Below, in pieces: positions 1 through 11,076 of a DNA stretch of 64,000 nt. The stretch is from Diploptera punctata. Its lineage: Eukaryota > Arthropoda > Insecta > Blattodea > Blaberidae. A program made the translations under genes and the position numbers. The stretch lies in contig JASPKZ010004560.1 of the NCBI GenBank assembly GCA_030220185.1, positions 310,001 to 374,000 of the forward strand. The letters are read 5' to 3'. The notes beneath the pieces were generated by a model. That model made no database searches and was not told where the DNA came from. It saw only the letters and a program-made list of their open reading frames with translations. Every line of letters begins with the position of its first letter. Position 1 is the first letter of the stretch.

Positions 1-554
1 CTAATTAATGATACAAACAACATCGGTGAAGAAATTGGAAGGAGAAATCAAAATGTCAATAAAGCATATTATGTTTTATTGAGACACTTTAAGTAAATGC
101 TTCTTACAAAAGAAAGAAAACGTAATCTGTACAAAGCTCTGGTAAAACCAATATTAACATATTACAGTAAAACATGGACATTGTCCAAGACCGATACATC
201 AAGAGGAGTTCATTTTAAAAGATGATATTAAGGGAACTATATGACCCAATATGCGAAAAGGGAGAATGACGTATAAAATATAACTCTGGGTCTATCAGTT
301 GTACAAGTGTACTGATGTGGTTACGTCAATTAAAGTTTCAATTTCCGATGGACTGGTCACGTCTAAAAAAATTAATGAAAATGAGATACCCATGTATCTT
401 ATTTGAAGAAAAATGGAATGTGGAACGACCGAGACCGCGTTCGATGAATGGAATGTAGAAGGATCTGAGGAAACTGAGAATCGAGGAATGGTGGCTGGTT
501 GCTAGAGACAGAGATGCATGCAAAAGAGTTCTGATGGAAGCCGAGGCTCGAATC
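1..554 (+). mobile_element. LINE 3' fragment (reverse transcriptase C-terminus)
   Basis: Decayed end of a non-LTR retrotransposon ORF. Plus-strand translation with stops shows the post-palm motif LYKALVKPILTYYSKTW near 130-180, and a terminal segment containing RPRPRSMNG, DLRKL and ARDRDACKRVLMEAEA, ending in a stop near 553. These motifs are typical of the connection and C-terminal region of insect RTE/Jockey-type LINE ORFs; the clade is not resolved. The left side is cut by the window edge. A related tail lies on the minus strand near 61,085-61,275. Confidence 0.7.
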
Positions 555-879
555 TGGTTGTAGTGCTGCTGCTGATGATGTATGTGTGTGTGTTATCATC
601 ATTATCAACACAGCAACCCTGGGTGAATCAAGGCTTCTTTCGGAATTTTTCTCCAGGCTTCTCTGTCTCTGGCAAACGTTCACCAATTCTTGTATTTCAA
701 AGATTTGACATCCTGTATTATTCCATCCATCTCAAATTCGATCTTCCAGATCTCCGTCTTCCTTCTTGATTCCTTCCTTCCTATTTGACACTACAACCCG
801 TTGTGAGTTTTGGCCTGCTTCACAAGTCTCCCAATTGTGTAGGTTTCGTAACAAGAGATTTTTTTTACAATATAAGGTC
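555..879. other. No gene recognised
   Basis: The stretch following the LINE stop codon could be its 3' untranslated tail. It has short CTG/GAT-rich and TG-rich patches. Small open frames are present on both strands, but none has a recognisable motif. Confidence 0.4.
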
Positions 880-1245
880 GTTAGCCTTATGACCAACCCA
901 ATACCGGAGGAACTGGGAGCCTTTATTTCGGGGAGCTCGACTCCTAGATAGTTCCCTTCACCTCGGCTATAGAGCACCACCATCCCTTTCGCAGGAGGTC
1001 ACTAACTAGACCTTAGACGCTGCCGTTGTTCCATAAGGATTCTTCCGCCACCTGTCTAAATGTGGACCCTGCTCCCAATCAACATTATCCTAGAAGACCT
1101 AATCTCAGGTTTTCCCCAAGCAGCTCCTTCAGGACTTCTGTCTCTCGTTAGTTCACCGACCCAGCACGCCAAAGGGATAGGTTACTTCAGCCTTGTACTT
1201 GGTTACTCGGCTTAATGGGGTCCACCACGTAAAGGTGAGAGCAGA
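880..1245 (-). mobile_element. LINE 5'-end-like module, related to the 5' end of LINE-C
   Basis: A GC-richer block shares a degenerate order of words (gaactgg, tttcgg, gactcctagatag, ttcccttcac, cggct) with 42,780-42,860, which lies directly upstream of the LINE-C endonuclease ORF. I read it as a diverged 5' untranslated or promoter module of a related element, in the same minus orientation. No ORF follows it here, so it is isolated. The similarity was judged by eye only. Confidence 0.35.
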
Positions 1246-1826
1246 GTAGGATAGGAGTGGCTAAGTGATTTCACTTGATGATATCCTTCATTACCATCTA
1301 TAATTATTGTACTTCATTTCTGGTCATATTCTGTGTATGCCCCATTCTTCTTAGTCTGTTTACTTTAATATGTGTAATGATATCTGATGGTTTATACAGC
1401 TCATAAAATTCCCTGTTATATCTCATTTACCACTTTCCATTTTCTTTAATATGTTCATATATCCTTCTGAATATCTTTCTTTCAAAACAGCCAATCGAGA
1501 TTTGTCATGTTGTGTGCGTGTTTGTGTGTGCGTATGTGTATACATACATTTTATCTTCTGTTTCAGTGGTCACTCGATTTTTTTTGTATAAAAAAGTGTT
1601 GTATAGATATAAAGCTTTGTAAACGTGTGCAAAAAGTTATATTCAATAGAAATAAAAAAAAGGTTGTAAAATAGAATAAAATTTAGGTGAGCTCTGGTAC
1701 TTGGGAATCAACGGCCAGGAACAGAGATTAACAAATGACAGCAGTTCGTATTATCGTGAATAAACAGCAGCGCATCGCACATTACGCCCGCATGGGAACG
1801 CAGCATGGATAACATTGTTCAATATA
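1246..1826. other. No gene recognised; short TG-rich patch
   Basis: AT-rich DNA with a TG/CG dinucleotide-like patch near 1,513-1,545. A slightly GC-richer stretch around 1,690-1,810 precedes the tandem repeat. I see no coding or RNA signature. Confidence 0.4.
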
Positions 1827-2059
1827 CCAACATAGCGAAAAAAAAACTTCTCTTTTTTTAATCACAATTTTTGTTTTTTTACTTCGTCAATTTTTTAAAC
1901 TATACTAATGTAACCTATATATTTGAATGAAAAGTTTACAAATCAGTACTACCAACTTATTGCTTCAATAAACACGCTTGATATAAAATTATTACAAAGA
2001 GAGATGATACCTTTCCAAACAATGAAATTCCTTCGATGTCATTATATATTTATTTATTA
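1827..2059 (+). repeat. Tandem duplication, copy 1 (about 230 bp)
   Basis: This segment starts with ataccaacatagcgaaaa and contains TACTTCGTCAATTTT, aaagtttacaaatcagtact and attgcttcaataaacacg. The same words recur in the same order in copy 2, which runs from about 2,060 to 3,180 and is split by the DNA transposon at 2,110-3,004. The copies differ by scattered substitutions. Confidence 0.75.
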
Positions 2060-2109
2060 TATACCAACATAGTGAAAAAAAATTCCCTTTTTAATCACCA
2101 TCTTTATTA

Positions 2110-3004
2110 CTGTAAAAGCTCCTTATTCGCAGTTCCCTTATTCGCGTTTTCATTATTCGCGGGTTAAAAATTGCGACAGAGTTCCTGTATTCGCGGCTAA
2201 AATTTTCTTTGTTCGCGGATCCAGTCGGTATATTAAAAGGATTAGTATCCTTTATTAACGCATCGCAACTTTTTTTTACTGCAGGCACGTGCCAATAGCG
2301 ATTCAAACCAAATGGACAAATTAATATCAAAGTAAAACAAACCTTCTTGTCACTAAGCCTAAAGTTCGTTGTTAAAAGCCGCCGCCGTCGTATTTCACAT
2401 GCCGCTATGTCCGTTATAAATGCCGCCCTCACCAAGATTGGTATTTTATTATTTAAACTTGTCATTCGTAGCAATAATTCTGATTGAAGAACATTCCTCT
2501 CTTCTGCTTTGTTGCCAATTTATAATGTCGAGCAAAAGGAAAGAAAATTAGCACCGAAGCGGAAAAAAATAGTGTTACCGCTTAAAGTAGAAATAGAAAT
2601 ACTTTACCGTTTACGCGTTGGCGAGTCGTTTGCGTCTATATCGCGCTGTTTCAATGTTAACGAGTCAACTGTACGATTCATCAAGAAATCCGAACACAAA
2701 ATAATTAATTCTATTGCTGAATTCAAAGCTGGACGTAAATCTGAATTGAAATATTTTTTAAAAGCGGCAAAACAGGAAACAAATACTAACTTCTTTAGCC
2801 TTTGCGTAAGCTTAACAGTGGTAATTAATATAAATTGTTCAAAATCTCTCATTGATTGATTTTATTTTGATAATTCTTATTTAATTTTGGAACCTTGGAA
2901 CGTATCCCCTATATACTCATACAAATAATCATTCCAGATTCGCGGTTTCTGTTATCGCGGCATATTTGCGGAACATATACCACACGAATAAGGAGCTTTT
3001 ACTG
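2110..3004 (+). mobile_element. Tigger/pogo-like Tc1-mariner element, internally deleted
   Basis: The ends are inverted repeats: ctgtaaaagctccttattcg on the left and, in reverse complement, cagtaaaagctccttattcg on the right. Each is flanked by TA (2,108-2,109 and 3,005-3,006), the expected target duplication of Tc1/mariner/pogo elements. The phrase TTATTCGCGG recurs inside the left end, as in many Tigger termini. The only coding content seen is an N-terminal CENP-B-type helix-turn-helix at 2,509-2,859. The DDE catalytic domain is missing, so this 895-bp copy is non-autonomous. Confidence 0.8.
2509..2859 (+). pseudogene. Tigger/pogo transposase N-terminal HTH fragment
   Basis: The open frame encodes a CENP-B/Psq-type helix-turn-helix: basic lead APKRKKIVLPLKVEI, then ILYRLRVGESFASISRCFNV and NESTVRFIKKSE. 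In pogo-family transposases this domain binds the terminal inverted repeats. The natural start is probably the ATG at 2,525 (MSSKRK), which lies in another frame and needs a one-base shift near 2,545 to join. The frame ends soon after the HTH (KAAKQETNT), where about 1 kb of catalytic domain would be expected. It is therefore a DNA-binding remnant and not an active transposase. Confidence 0.75.
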
Positions 3005-3162
3005 TATTTTACTTCGTCAATTTTAAAAATTACATTAATGTATGAATTTGAATGGAAAGTTTACAAATCAGTACTGCCAACTTATTGCTTCAATAAACAC
3101 GATTGTTATAAAATTATTATAAAGAGAGATGAAACTTTTCCTAACAATTAAATTCCTTTCAT

Positions 3163-4070
3163 GTCATTATTTATTTATTTAGCCTGGTGGAGTTAATACC
3201 ACGTGGCTTTCTCTTTCACTCACCAGAACAAACATATATTACATTACAATATAGAAATCACAATTAACTCTAATATTAAATACTAAATGAACATTTTATC
3301 AATAAGATTAAGATCGATAACATAATGTTAATGATAAGTAAAATTAAGACTAAAACTAATAATAAAATTTACACAAACAAGATAAATTATTTGGTAGGTA
3401 CTTTATCCTTATAGTAAACCAGATATAAGAAGAGTTAAGTCTTGTAGATTGCAATGGGCAGGACATGTGGTAGGAATGGAGAATGCAAGAAGGGCATGTT
3501 GGAAAACCAGAGGGAAAACACGCAGTTGGTAGACTAAGAATGAGCTGGGAGAATAATATTAACCATGATGAGAGAAGTAGATTATATTGGGGAATTTTGG
3601 AAAACATTAGCTCAGGATAGGGATGTATGGAGAGCTTATGTCCGTCCACTCATGAACCTACGGTTTCGATAGTGCCAGTGGCTTTGTTAGTTAGATTGTC
3701 CCTATCTAACGTAAATCATAAAAAAACAAAGAAAATAATGAGATATTTTAAACTAATTTGTCACTTAAATAATATTTAAAACAAAAAAACTGAAAATATT
3801 TGTTAAACTTAATACCAGTTTTATAAAATAAATTAAATTATTATTAATTGCTAAAAGAATACTATCAGTGAGTTGTATACGTTAGTTTGTTATTAATAAT
3901 TCTTCAGTTTCTTTTTTGAAGAATGTTATAGTATGCCAGTCTCTGACATAGGGCGGAAGGGAATTGTATGTTCTGCAAGTGGGACTTAAACGATAGTGAA
4001 TAATACACAGTGTGATGAGGAGGACAATGTGCTGATGGGATAGAATAGGGACCGATGAAATCATTAGTTG
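3163..4070 (-). mobile_element. LINE-F copy (C-terminus and 3' end), split by LINE-A
   Basis: On the minus strand, 3,882-4,064 encodes a LINE C-terminal peptide with TYNSLPPYVRDWHTITFFKKE, the 'WNSLP...FK' type ending of CR1/Jockey/R1-like ORFs. The 3' untranslated region runs down to the conserved 3' terminus at 3,163-3,235, which reads (minus) ctggtgag...ccacgtgg...aactccaccagg...taaataaa. LINE-A (3,402-3,700, plus strand) is inserted between these parts. The ORF is 5'-truncated. Confidence 0.6.
3402..3700 (+). mobile_element. LINE-A 3' fragment
   Basis: A decayed plus-strand copy of the commonest LINE in the window: remnants of KPDI(R/I)RRVKS, GHVVGMENARR, GKPEGKTRS(V)GRLRMSWENN, DRDVWRAYV and the terminal gaacctacggtttcgatag followed by ttagttaga. 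Stops and indels break the frame. It lies inside LINE-F. Confidence 0.75.
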
Positions 4071-4454
4071 TTATATTTTCATTATTGTTATCTATTTTTT
4101 ACTTTGATACTCTTATTCGTTAAATTTAGACTAATTCAATACATCTAAACTACTAATTTCTTCAATTCGGGTCACAACCCAGAATGAATTTTAGCTTGCT
4201 TAACTACACAATATACCAAATAATAACAGTTACACATGAATCCGTTTTCATTGCGGTCGGCCACATGCAAATAACTAACAGAAGAAATTTGTGTTTTGCA
4301 AATTTAAGGGTTTAACAACAGCCATCCATTCTCCCCTATTCTCTAAACTTTCACTTTCATATTCTACAAAACGCCTCTGACATCATCAATTCATCTGGTC
4401 CTAAGTCTTCCCTTCAGATGTGTTCCGTCAGGTTTATTTTTAAATTATAACTAA
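4071..4454. other. No gene recognised
   Basis: AT-rich DNA without a clear element. Part of 4,320-4,440 may be diverged minus-strand LINE tail, but I cannot place it with confidence. Confidence 0.3.
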
Positions 4455-4650
4455 GTGATTCATTGCCACTATCGAACCCGGAGGTTCATGGCCGTACAGA
4501 CATATGCTCTCCATATAGTCCTAATCCTGAGCTAATGTTTTCCAATTATCCCTTGTATAATCCACTTCCCTCAAATTACAATTAATGTTATTCTCCCGCC
4601 TCATTCTTGGTCTATCACCTGGACGTTTTCTCTCTGGTTTTCCTTCCTCT
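4455..4650 (-). mobile_element. LINE-A 3' end fragment
   Basis: On the plus strand this begins cactatcgaacccggaggttc (the complement of the LINE-A 3' end) and runs through tgctctccatatagtcc, cctgagctaatgttttcc and ccgcctcattcttgg to ctctggttttcctt. That corresponds to the last ~65 codons of the LINE-A ORF, read on the minus strand. Confidence 0.8.
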
Positions 4651-4766
4651 TAAAAAATTAATATCATCTTAGATAACCTGTCATCTGATATCCACTTTAC
4701 GTGGCCAAAACATTTCAGTATTCTTTCTTCAATAACTTGTAGAACATCTTTTTGAACAGCGATAAT
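4651..4766 (-). mobile_element. LINE tail fragment, other family
   Basis: Minus-strand translation reads VIEERILKCFGHVKWISDDRLSK, the 'R...L.WFGHV.RM..DRLPK' stretch of LINE C-termini (LINE-L/M type). It abuts an (AAT)n microsatellite. Confidence 0.55.
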
Positions 4767-4785
4767 AATAATAATAATAATAATA

Positions 4786-4822
<37 letters not shown>
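4767..4822. repeat. (AAT)n microsatellite
   Basis: About 18 AAT units with a single interruption. Asn/Tyr/Ile homopolymer frames over this tract are not genes. Confidence 0.95.
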
Positions 4823-4824
<2 letters not shown>

Positions 4825-5235
4825 TTTTTTGGCTGTATATGCAAGAATTATATTTATAAGAATACTTTTTTGTGCAATTTTCCTTGGATATTACGTATCT
4901 TCTTTAGTATTTTATTTGAAATTAAGTTTTATTTCATTTTTATTTATAAAAATAAATCGATTGATATTTAAATCTCCATGTATATAATCATCTGTTTAAA
5001 GAATAACTAAAGAAGAAATAGAAAATACAAATCCTATAAATATTAATGATATTCAAATAAAAAAGTTTTAGACGGAATATGAAATTAAATATTTATATGA
5101 AGGTGGATTTGATAGTAATGTTATATAGATTATTAATTTGATTTTGGCTCTAAGATGTGCACACATCGCCCGTCCAAGGATTATAAAACCAACTGGAGCC
5201 TTAATACATTTTATAATCCTATCATCTATATTATG
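4823..5235. other. No gene recognised
   Basis: AT-rich DNA. A possible decayed LINE frame (GELKCSHNIDDRIIKCIKAP on the minus strand) is too weak to assign. Confidence 0.3.
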
Positions 5236-5425
5236 GGAACATTTTAATTCTCCCACCTCATTCTTGGCCTACTACCTGGGCGTTTTCACTGTGGTTTTCC
5301 TTCAATAAGTTTCAATGCCCCTCTTTCATTCCTCGTTCGTGCCACATGCCATGCCCATCGCAGTCTACAAGACTTAAATATTCTTATTATTTAGTTTTCT
5401 ACACAGATCATGTAGCTCATTTAAT
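5236..5425 (-). mobile_element. LINE-A fragment
   Basis: The complement of the LINE-A C-terminal ORF: ttctcccacctcattcttgg, gggcgttttc, ctttcattcc, gtgccacatgcc and catcgcagtctac. It lacks the 3' terminus and ends near gtagctcattt. Confidence 0.75.
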
Positions 5426-5539
5426 CGTTGAAATGAAATTGAAAACTTCGGAGATTTTTATTTTACTCTCACTCTGTAAAATATATTCTACAGTTAAGTA
5501 CTTCAGTTATTGATATGTAACAATACATTTTAAGTACGA

Positions 5540-5620
5540 TTATTAAAGACATACACACATACATACATGCATACGTACACACGCATACACGCATACATAC
5601 ACTCATACATTCATAGTGTT
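5540..5620. repeat. Imperfect (ACAT/ACGC)n tetranucleotide repeat
   Basis: Repeats of acatacat, acacgcat and catacactcatac over about 80 bp. It abuts the 3' end of LINE-B. Confidence 0.8.
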
Positions 5621-5621
5621 C

Positions 5622-6350
5622 TGCCCAAGAGCAGGTTTTTTACTGCAAACTCAGCATTCTCCACTCTTTCCTTAACTCAGATTTCCTTTTTGTATCCGCA
5701 TACAAACCATTTATTTTAATATTGTCCATCATCTGATGTATTTTTCTGCCTCTAACCTTCTTTCCGTTGACCATTCCTTCTAGGGCATCCGTCAGCAGAC
5801 AGTTTCTTCTTAGTCGTGGCCAATCCAATTTCTCTTCCTCTTCATTATGAGTTCCACCATTGTTCTTCTTTCACCCACTCTGTCTAGCACATCTTTATTT
5901 TTTATTTTGTCTGTCCATTTTATACGTTCCATTCTTCTCCATATCGACATCTCAAAAGCTTCAACTCGCATTTCCTCATTCCGTTGTAATGTCCAAGTTT
6001 CTGCACCATATAATGCTACACTCCACACAAAGCACTTCACTAGCCTCTTCTGTAATTATTTTGCCAAAGGTCCGCAAAAAATGCTTATCTTCTTGTTAAA
6101 AGCTTATTTTGCTATTGTTATCCTATGTTTTACTTCTTGACTGCAGTCCATGTTACTACTGATAGCACAACCCAAGTATTTGAAGCTCTCCATTTGCTCA
6201 ACGGCCTCATATTTAATCCTCATGTTTATCTTTCTTGCTTTCCTTCCTATAATCATGGCCTTCGTCTTATTTATATCCATCTTCATCCCATAATACTCGC
6301 ACTTGTTATTTAGCTCCATCAGCATGTTCCTCAGTGTCCTTGCATATTCT
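5622..6350 (-). mobile_element. LINE-B fragment (RT thumb to C-terminus)
   Basis: Minus-strand reading in three frames gives successive parts of one LINE ORF: MDINKTKAMIIGRKAR and MESFKYLGCAISSNMDC (6,104-6,325), then LYGAETWTLQRNEEMRVEAFE and RRMERIKWTDKI (5,810-6,040), then RRNCLLTDALEGMVNGKK and RGRKIHQMMDNI (5,640-5,828). The ending CPWAEH is read at 5,622-5,640. This is a common insect RTE/Jockey-like tail. The palm catalytic core is absent and frameshifts separate the pieces. Confidence 0.8.
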
Positions 6351-6502
6351 GTTTAAATATATACGTTCCATATTTTCTTTGCAGAGATGTAAACATATAT
6401 TTTTACAAGAGAAAGAATAGTATCCTACTATCTGAAGGCTAAAAAATAAAATCTCATTTTATTTTGTTGCAAATGTTACTTCCGTTACCATGGGATTCGT
6501 CA

Positions 6503-6505
<3 letters not shown>

Positions 6506-6543
<38 letters not shown>
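6506..6543. repeat. (TA)n microsatellite
   Basis: An uninterrupted AT dinucleotide run of about 38 bp. Confidence 0.95.
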
Positions 6544-6548
<5 letters not shown>

Positions 6549-6718
6549 CACGTTTAACATTTAAATATACAAGCGTTACTGCTATAAAGTAATTTTTTTC
6601 TTTAAAAAATGCTTACTTGTTATAGTAGCCGCTAGATGGCGATAATTGGAACGATATCCTGCTGCCTCTGGTGTCAATTGAGAAAAATATATATAAAAGA
6701 AAAATAAATGTTTATGTT

Positions 6719-6787
6719 AGGATTCCTGAATAGCTCAATTGGTTAGATCGATAAAGAGATCTCGGGTTCAAATCCCGTTTCAGACAT
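6719..6787 (+). repeat. tRNA-like SINE head
   Basis: The sequence has an RNA polymerase III A box like that of a tRNA D arm (tagctcaattggttaga) and a B box (gggttcaaatccc). The region between them is too short and unpaired for a full anticodon arm, so it is a tRNA-derived SINE head or a tRNA pseudogene. No SINE body recognisable from elsewhere in the window follows. Confidence 0.55.
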
Positions 6788-6789
6788 TT

Positions 6790-8765
6790 AATTTTCATGT
6801 CATATATAGGCCTATATATACATTTTGTCATGGCCATTTTTGATGTCTACTGGGTAGTATTTTTTTGAGTCTTTTCATGACAACAACATCAATAGCATAA
6901 TTTCTTCTGAATTTTCTAATAGATACCACAGAGGAATATATGCATTTTTAGGGACTATAAAATTCTTTCAGGTGCTAAAACTCTTCATAAAACTTGCATC
7001 ACTTTTTTTCCCCCAGAAAATCCGATTTTTAGTAATAACATACTTGTGACCATAGGTAACTTACATCAATACATTCATCCAACATCTCTAAACAGTCTCT
7101 GTAAATTTGTCATATAGTTATTACCCGCAACAATGAATGAAAATTCTGATTTTATATGATCGCGCACATATGTTGTAAACAACATACAATTCTTATAATG
7201 AAAAATAAATACACATTCCAGAGAATTTGCTATAAAAATGAATTTAGTGAACTCTCTGAGTTAACGAGAAAGAAGTTTCTCGCACTTCCAATTACACCGC
7301 AGTTGGTATCGAATTTCATCCCCTCCCACCCCTGACTTCCTGCGCAACGGGAGCTGTTTCGAAATTGGACCATGTAATGGCATTTTTATCGGAAATGACT
7401 TTAATCTTTCTGACCTTTTTTTTTTACCCCTCTCTTTCCTAGTGTAGTAATGCAGCAGTAGCGATACCATGTTAGCTACATATACACTAATGATTTCTAT
7501 GTTGGTAACGCTGATCTAACTTTTTATTTAATAGATTAACTTTTGTTTTTTGTCGCTATCATTTTGACTGATTCACTTGTGATTGCTTCTTTTTTTATTG
7601 CTAAGCATTTGTTTGATGTGTAAATCAACATGATATACTTTTTTATAGGATTGACACGTTACAAAAGTCAAATCGTTATAGACAAGTACGCCATTTATCT
7701 CTCGATTGTTATTTTGATCACAGAAGTTACCAACTGCGTAAACTTGATGACGCTATTTTTTTAATGTGACAATATATTTAGCTAGATTTACGTGGATCGA
7801 TCTCCATTAACGAAGGGATTTAAATCAAATAGAATTTAGGAAGCATGTAGTATAGAGTGATTCACAAAAATATTTCTAAAAAAAATATATAAATGTTTAT
7901 TCATGCATTTCTTTTAGGGATAGTCAGTTGTGAAGAGAGGGTAAAAAGTAGATAGTAAAAAAAATGTTTTCACTGGTTGCCGAATAGTCAGTTTTCATGT
8001 TGTTTTGGCGTCATAAAACAATAAAATGAAGTCGAAAAAGCTACACAATAACTTTAATGAATTCTATAAACTCTCCGTGACATTCTATTCACAAATGTAT
8101 GTAATAATTGATCTTGTTTTAAAGTTTGTCTATCACGCAATTCTTTTACAGTCTCTGACGAGTCCACTTGCCACAGTTTTTTCCAATCATAGTCACTGTA
8201 TCGCTGTCGCTTCAGAACCGACTCACTCCCGACTCTGGCAATAGTTTATGTAGGCCGGAGACGGAAATTCCTCGGCTTCCGATCTAGATATTTCCAGTAT
8301 GGAAGCTTCTGGCATCGATGTTTCCCGACAGAGGAAGTAAAGGCTTAGAAAAATCTCGGTAAAGGAAGTCTAAACGCATCAGTGATCTGCGTCAGTCTTT
8401 CGACTCGCGAGTCAGCGACGCACGAATCTATTTATATCAATGCGAGATCACTATTCCCGCCTTCGACCGCGAAATTCAAACGTTGCTATTGCGATGCGCC
8501 ACAATAATATATAATTGATTCTAATATTCTTCTTCTTCTACTATAGCTTCAATTGAATAATGTTTTGGCCTTCTCAACGAGTTATATCCACACTTTTTTT
8601 TATCCTGGACACACTTGTTCCGATGTTTTATAATTTATAACATCTTCACATTTTATTGTCTTCACAATATATTTATGGATTAATGGCTTCCATTTGTAGA
8701 GCTTTTTAGTCATCCTTTCATCATCCATTCTATATATGAGTCCAATCCAGCTTAATTCTAATCAC
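6790..8765. other. No gene recognised (about 2 kb)
   Basis: Unique-looking AT-rich sequence. A moderately GC-richer patch near 8,150-8,500 has no coding, tRNA-like or TE signature that I can read. Frames of 60-72 codons at 7,261-7,470 and 8,026-8,244 carry no motif. Confidence 0.4.
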
Positions 8766-8769
8766 CTAG

Positions 8770-9560
8770 CATTAATACTCTTTTATGTTAATTTTATTTC
8801 GACGACATGATAAGATCATGGAAGCAAATGACGACTGGGGGATTTACCTTAGGGAATATAGTAATAAAAACAGTAGCCTTTGCAGATGACCAGGTTCTAA
8901 TAGCAAAAACAGAGGACGAACTACAAAGAATGCTATATAAACTAAATGAAATATCAAAAAAATACAACATGGAAATATCCTCACAAAAATCAAAATCAAT
9001 GGCCTTCAAGGACGCTCATCCAGTTCGGACAAAGATAATATTAGAAAATAAACCAATAGAACAAGTGGTAAGATATAATTTCCTAGGTTGAGAAATATCA
9101 TACACAGCGGAAACAGTTATAAATAACAAACTAAATAAGTTTAATTATATAACAGGAACATTAAAAATAACTGGAAAGACTCTATAATGAAATTATATAA
9201 GGCAATGGCAGTGCCAATTATTATTTATGGTTCCGAAAAATGGACAGTGAAAACACAACAATCTGCCAGAATACAAGCTGCTGAAATGAAATTCCTCAGA
9301 CCAATAGCAGGATATCAAAGAACAGACGAAAAACATAACATGGAAATAAGACAACAACTAAAAGTATAAGAATCAAACACAACAATAGTGAAATACAGAA
9401 CAAACTGGAAAGAGCAGTTGACAAGGATGACAGAATAGAATACCAAAAGCAGCATACAGCTATTCACCACGAGGAAGACGAAGTTTGGGAAGACCAAAGA
9501 AAAGATGGAAAGATCAGCAATTTGGAGCCGGAACAGGCTATTAAATAAGCCTAAACCATG
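8770..9560 (+). mobile_element. LINE-C relative, RT motif C to 3' end
   Basis: Plus-strand frames 8,807-9,091 and 9,187-9,369 encode TVAFADDQVLIAKTEDELQ (RT motif C with its two Asp), NMEISSQKSKSMAF, KLYKAMAVPIIIYGSEKW and AAEMKFLRPIAGYQRTD. The downstream frame yields GRRSLGRPKKRWKD and a terminal GAGTG. It closely parallels the near-complete LINE-C copy at 39.9-42.7 kb. Frameshifts and a stop after YNFLG break it, and the 5' two-thirds are missing. Confidence 0.8.
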
Positions 9561-9600
9561 AAGAAGAAGAAGAGAAGAAGATGTTAATTAAGTAACTAAC

Positions 9601-10165
9601 TCACTGATTCTGTATAACTTGTAGGTTCATGGCTGTTTGTGCATAAGCTCATTATACATTTGTATCCTGAGCTAGTGTTTCCCAATCACGCTCTGAATAA
9701 TTCACCTCCCTCGAATCATGGTTCATGTTATTTTCAAACGTCATTCCTGGCCTACTTACTGAGCGCTCTAGTTTTCCTATAAAAATTCTCATATATCTCT
9801 TTCATTCTCCATTCGTGTCACATGATCTGACCATCGCAGTCTACGAAATTTAACTGTTCTTATTACATTTGCTTTCCAATAAAGGCCATGTAGTTCACTG
9901 TCAAATGCTCTTCTCCATTTACCTGTGTTTTCGTCTCTCTTTGGTCCAAACTTTTACCTGCAATCTTTATTTTCAAATAGGCCTACTCGAATTCCTTTCT
10001 CTTCCCTTAAAATAAAAGACAATATTTCGTATCCATATAATATAACTGGAAGAATAACCGATTTATATATTTTTAGTTTCACTCTTTTGGGAGAAATTGG
10101 GATGACAAGAGTTCCTGAATAGTAAAATCTTCTTTTTCTTCCTCCAGGAATTAGTCCATTAACCT
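9601..10165 (-). mobile_element. LINE-A fragment, strongly diverged
   Basis: The complement of LINE-A from its 3' end (acttgtaggttcatgg) through cctgagctagtgtttcccaa and ctcattcctgg-like words to ataactggaagaataaccg and gggatgacaagagttcctg. Substitutions are frequent, indicating an old copy. Confidence 0.7.
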
Positions 10166-10254
10166 GCAATTAGATTTCTTCCACTCCCATCAGGTTGTAT
10201 TCTATGACATTTTTACTTTCTCCCCTGACGTTGGCGGAATTGTGATCCGATGAT

Positions 10255-10450
10255 ATGGTGGGCAATAAATTATATTAAAATACCAGGAATTAAAATACCA
10301 GGAAAGTCCTTAACCTAAACATAACCAAAATTTCAGACCATGGGCAACCATAAGAATAATTCCCTTCAAGGTAAAATTCCTATGGTCTGGCTGGGAATCG
10401 ACCCTGTGACCTCATAAACTATAGACGGAAATGCTGGCCACTAGCCAACG
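10255..10450 (-). repeat. tRNA-derived SINE-like repeat
   Basis: The reverse complement of 10,380-10,450 contains gttggctagtggccagc (A-box-like) and cacagggtcgattcccagcc (B-box-like), followed by a short body with the tandem word ataccagga. A single copy is seen here, so a tRNA pseudogene is not excluded. Confidence 0.5.
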
Positions 10451-10879
10451 ACTGTATTAATTTAAATTTATATCAGTTTTCCTCAAAAGAATAAGATATG
10501 GTTAACGTTTGCTCTGAAACCCTCATTTTTCTGACAATTTTACGGAACCACCCTGTAGGACCTATAAGTGTATCAAATATAAACAACATATGTTGCAGTA
10601 TCAACAGCTTGGTGTAATCTGGAACATTTGGATCCCAACCTGTGTGGATAAAAAATGAATCTTCAGAACAGTTAATTATAAAAATCCTTAATAAGAGCAT
10701 TTCCATGGCACAGGCAAATGAAAAGGAATTTTAATTATTCCTGTTATTAAGTCCTAATTAAAGAGGAGTTTGTTATGAACCAAAAAAGGGAAGATAGAAG
10801 TTGATTACTACACGTTTTAATTAGGTTGTTTGTTGCTGCTTCACGAATATTCTCCCTTTCAGCTGAAGATACCGGGCCC
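10451..10879. other. No gene recognised
   Basis: A 77-codon minus-strand frame at 10,473-10,706 has no motif I recognise. No repeat relationship is seen within the window. Confidence 0.35.
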
Positions 10880-11017
10880 AATTAAAATACACGTGGATTA
10901 AATAAATGTACCGCGGGCTCATTAAATTCCCGCCATGTTGGACGTTATAGCATTATATACTAACGTCTGTCTGTACTTGTACATCCCAGCGACTTCGACA
11001 GCAGTGCTCCATTCCAG
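10880..11017 (+). repeat. 138-bp duplicated segment, copy 1
   Basis: This runs from attaaaatacacgtggatta to gctccattccag. An equal-length copy at 11,434-11,571 differs at about three positions near its right end. Copy 1 sits in otherwise unique DNA, whereas copy 2 is embedded in LINE-A, so copy 1 is the likely donor. Confidence 0.85.
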
Positions 11018-11026
11018 GAGTTACTT

Positions 11027-11029
11027 AAC

Positions 11030-11060
<31 letters not shown>

Positions 11061-11076
11061 ATAATAATAATAATTT
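11027..11076. repeat. (AAT)n microsatellite
   Basis: About 16 AAT units with one ATT interruption, at the 3' end of the LINE-D fragment. Confidence 0.95.

Larger units (their letters stand above)
2060..3180 (+). repeat. Tandem duplication, copy 2, interrupted by a Tigger-like element
   Basis: The left part of copy 2 occupies about 2,060-2,109. The right part resumes at 3,005 with TTTTACTTCGTCAATTTT and continues through aaatcagtactgcc and ttgcttcaataaacacga. Removing 2,110-3,004 plus one TA rebuilds a continuous copy matching copy 1, so the transposon entered after the duplication. Confidence 0.75.
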
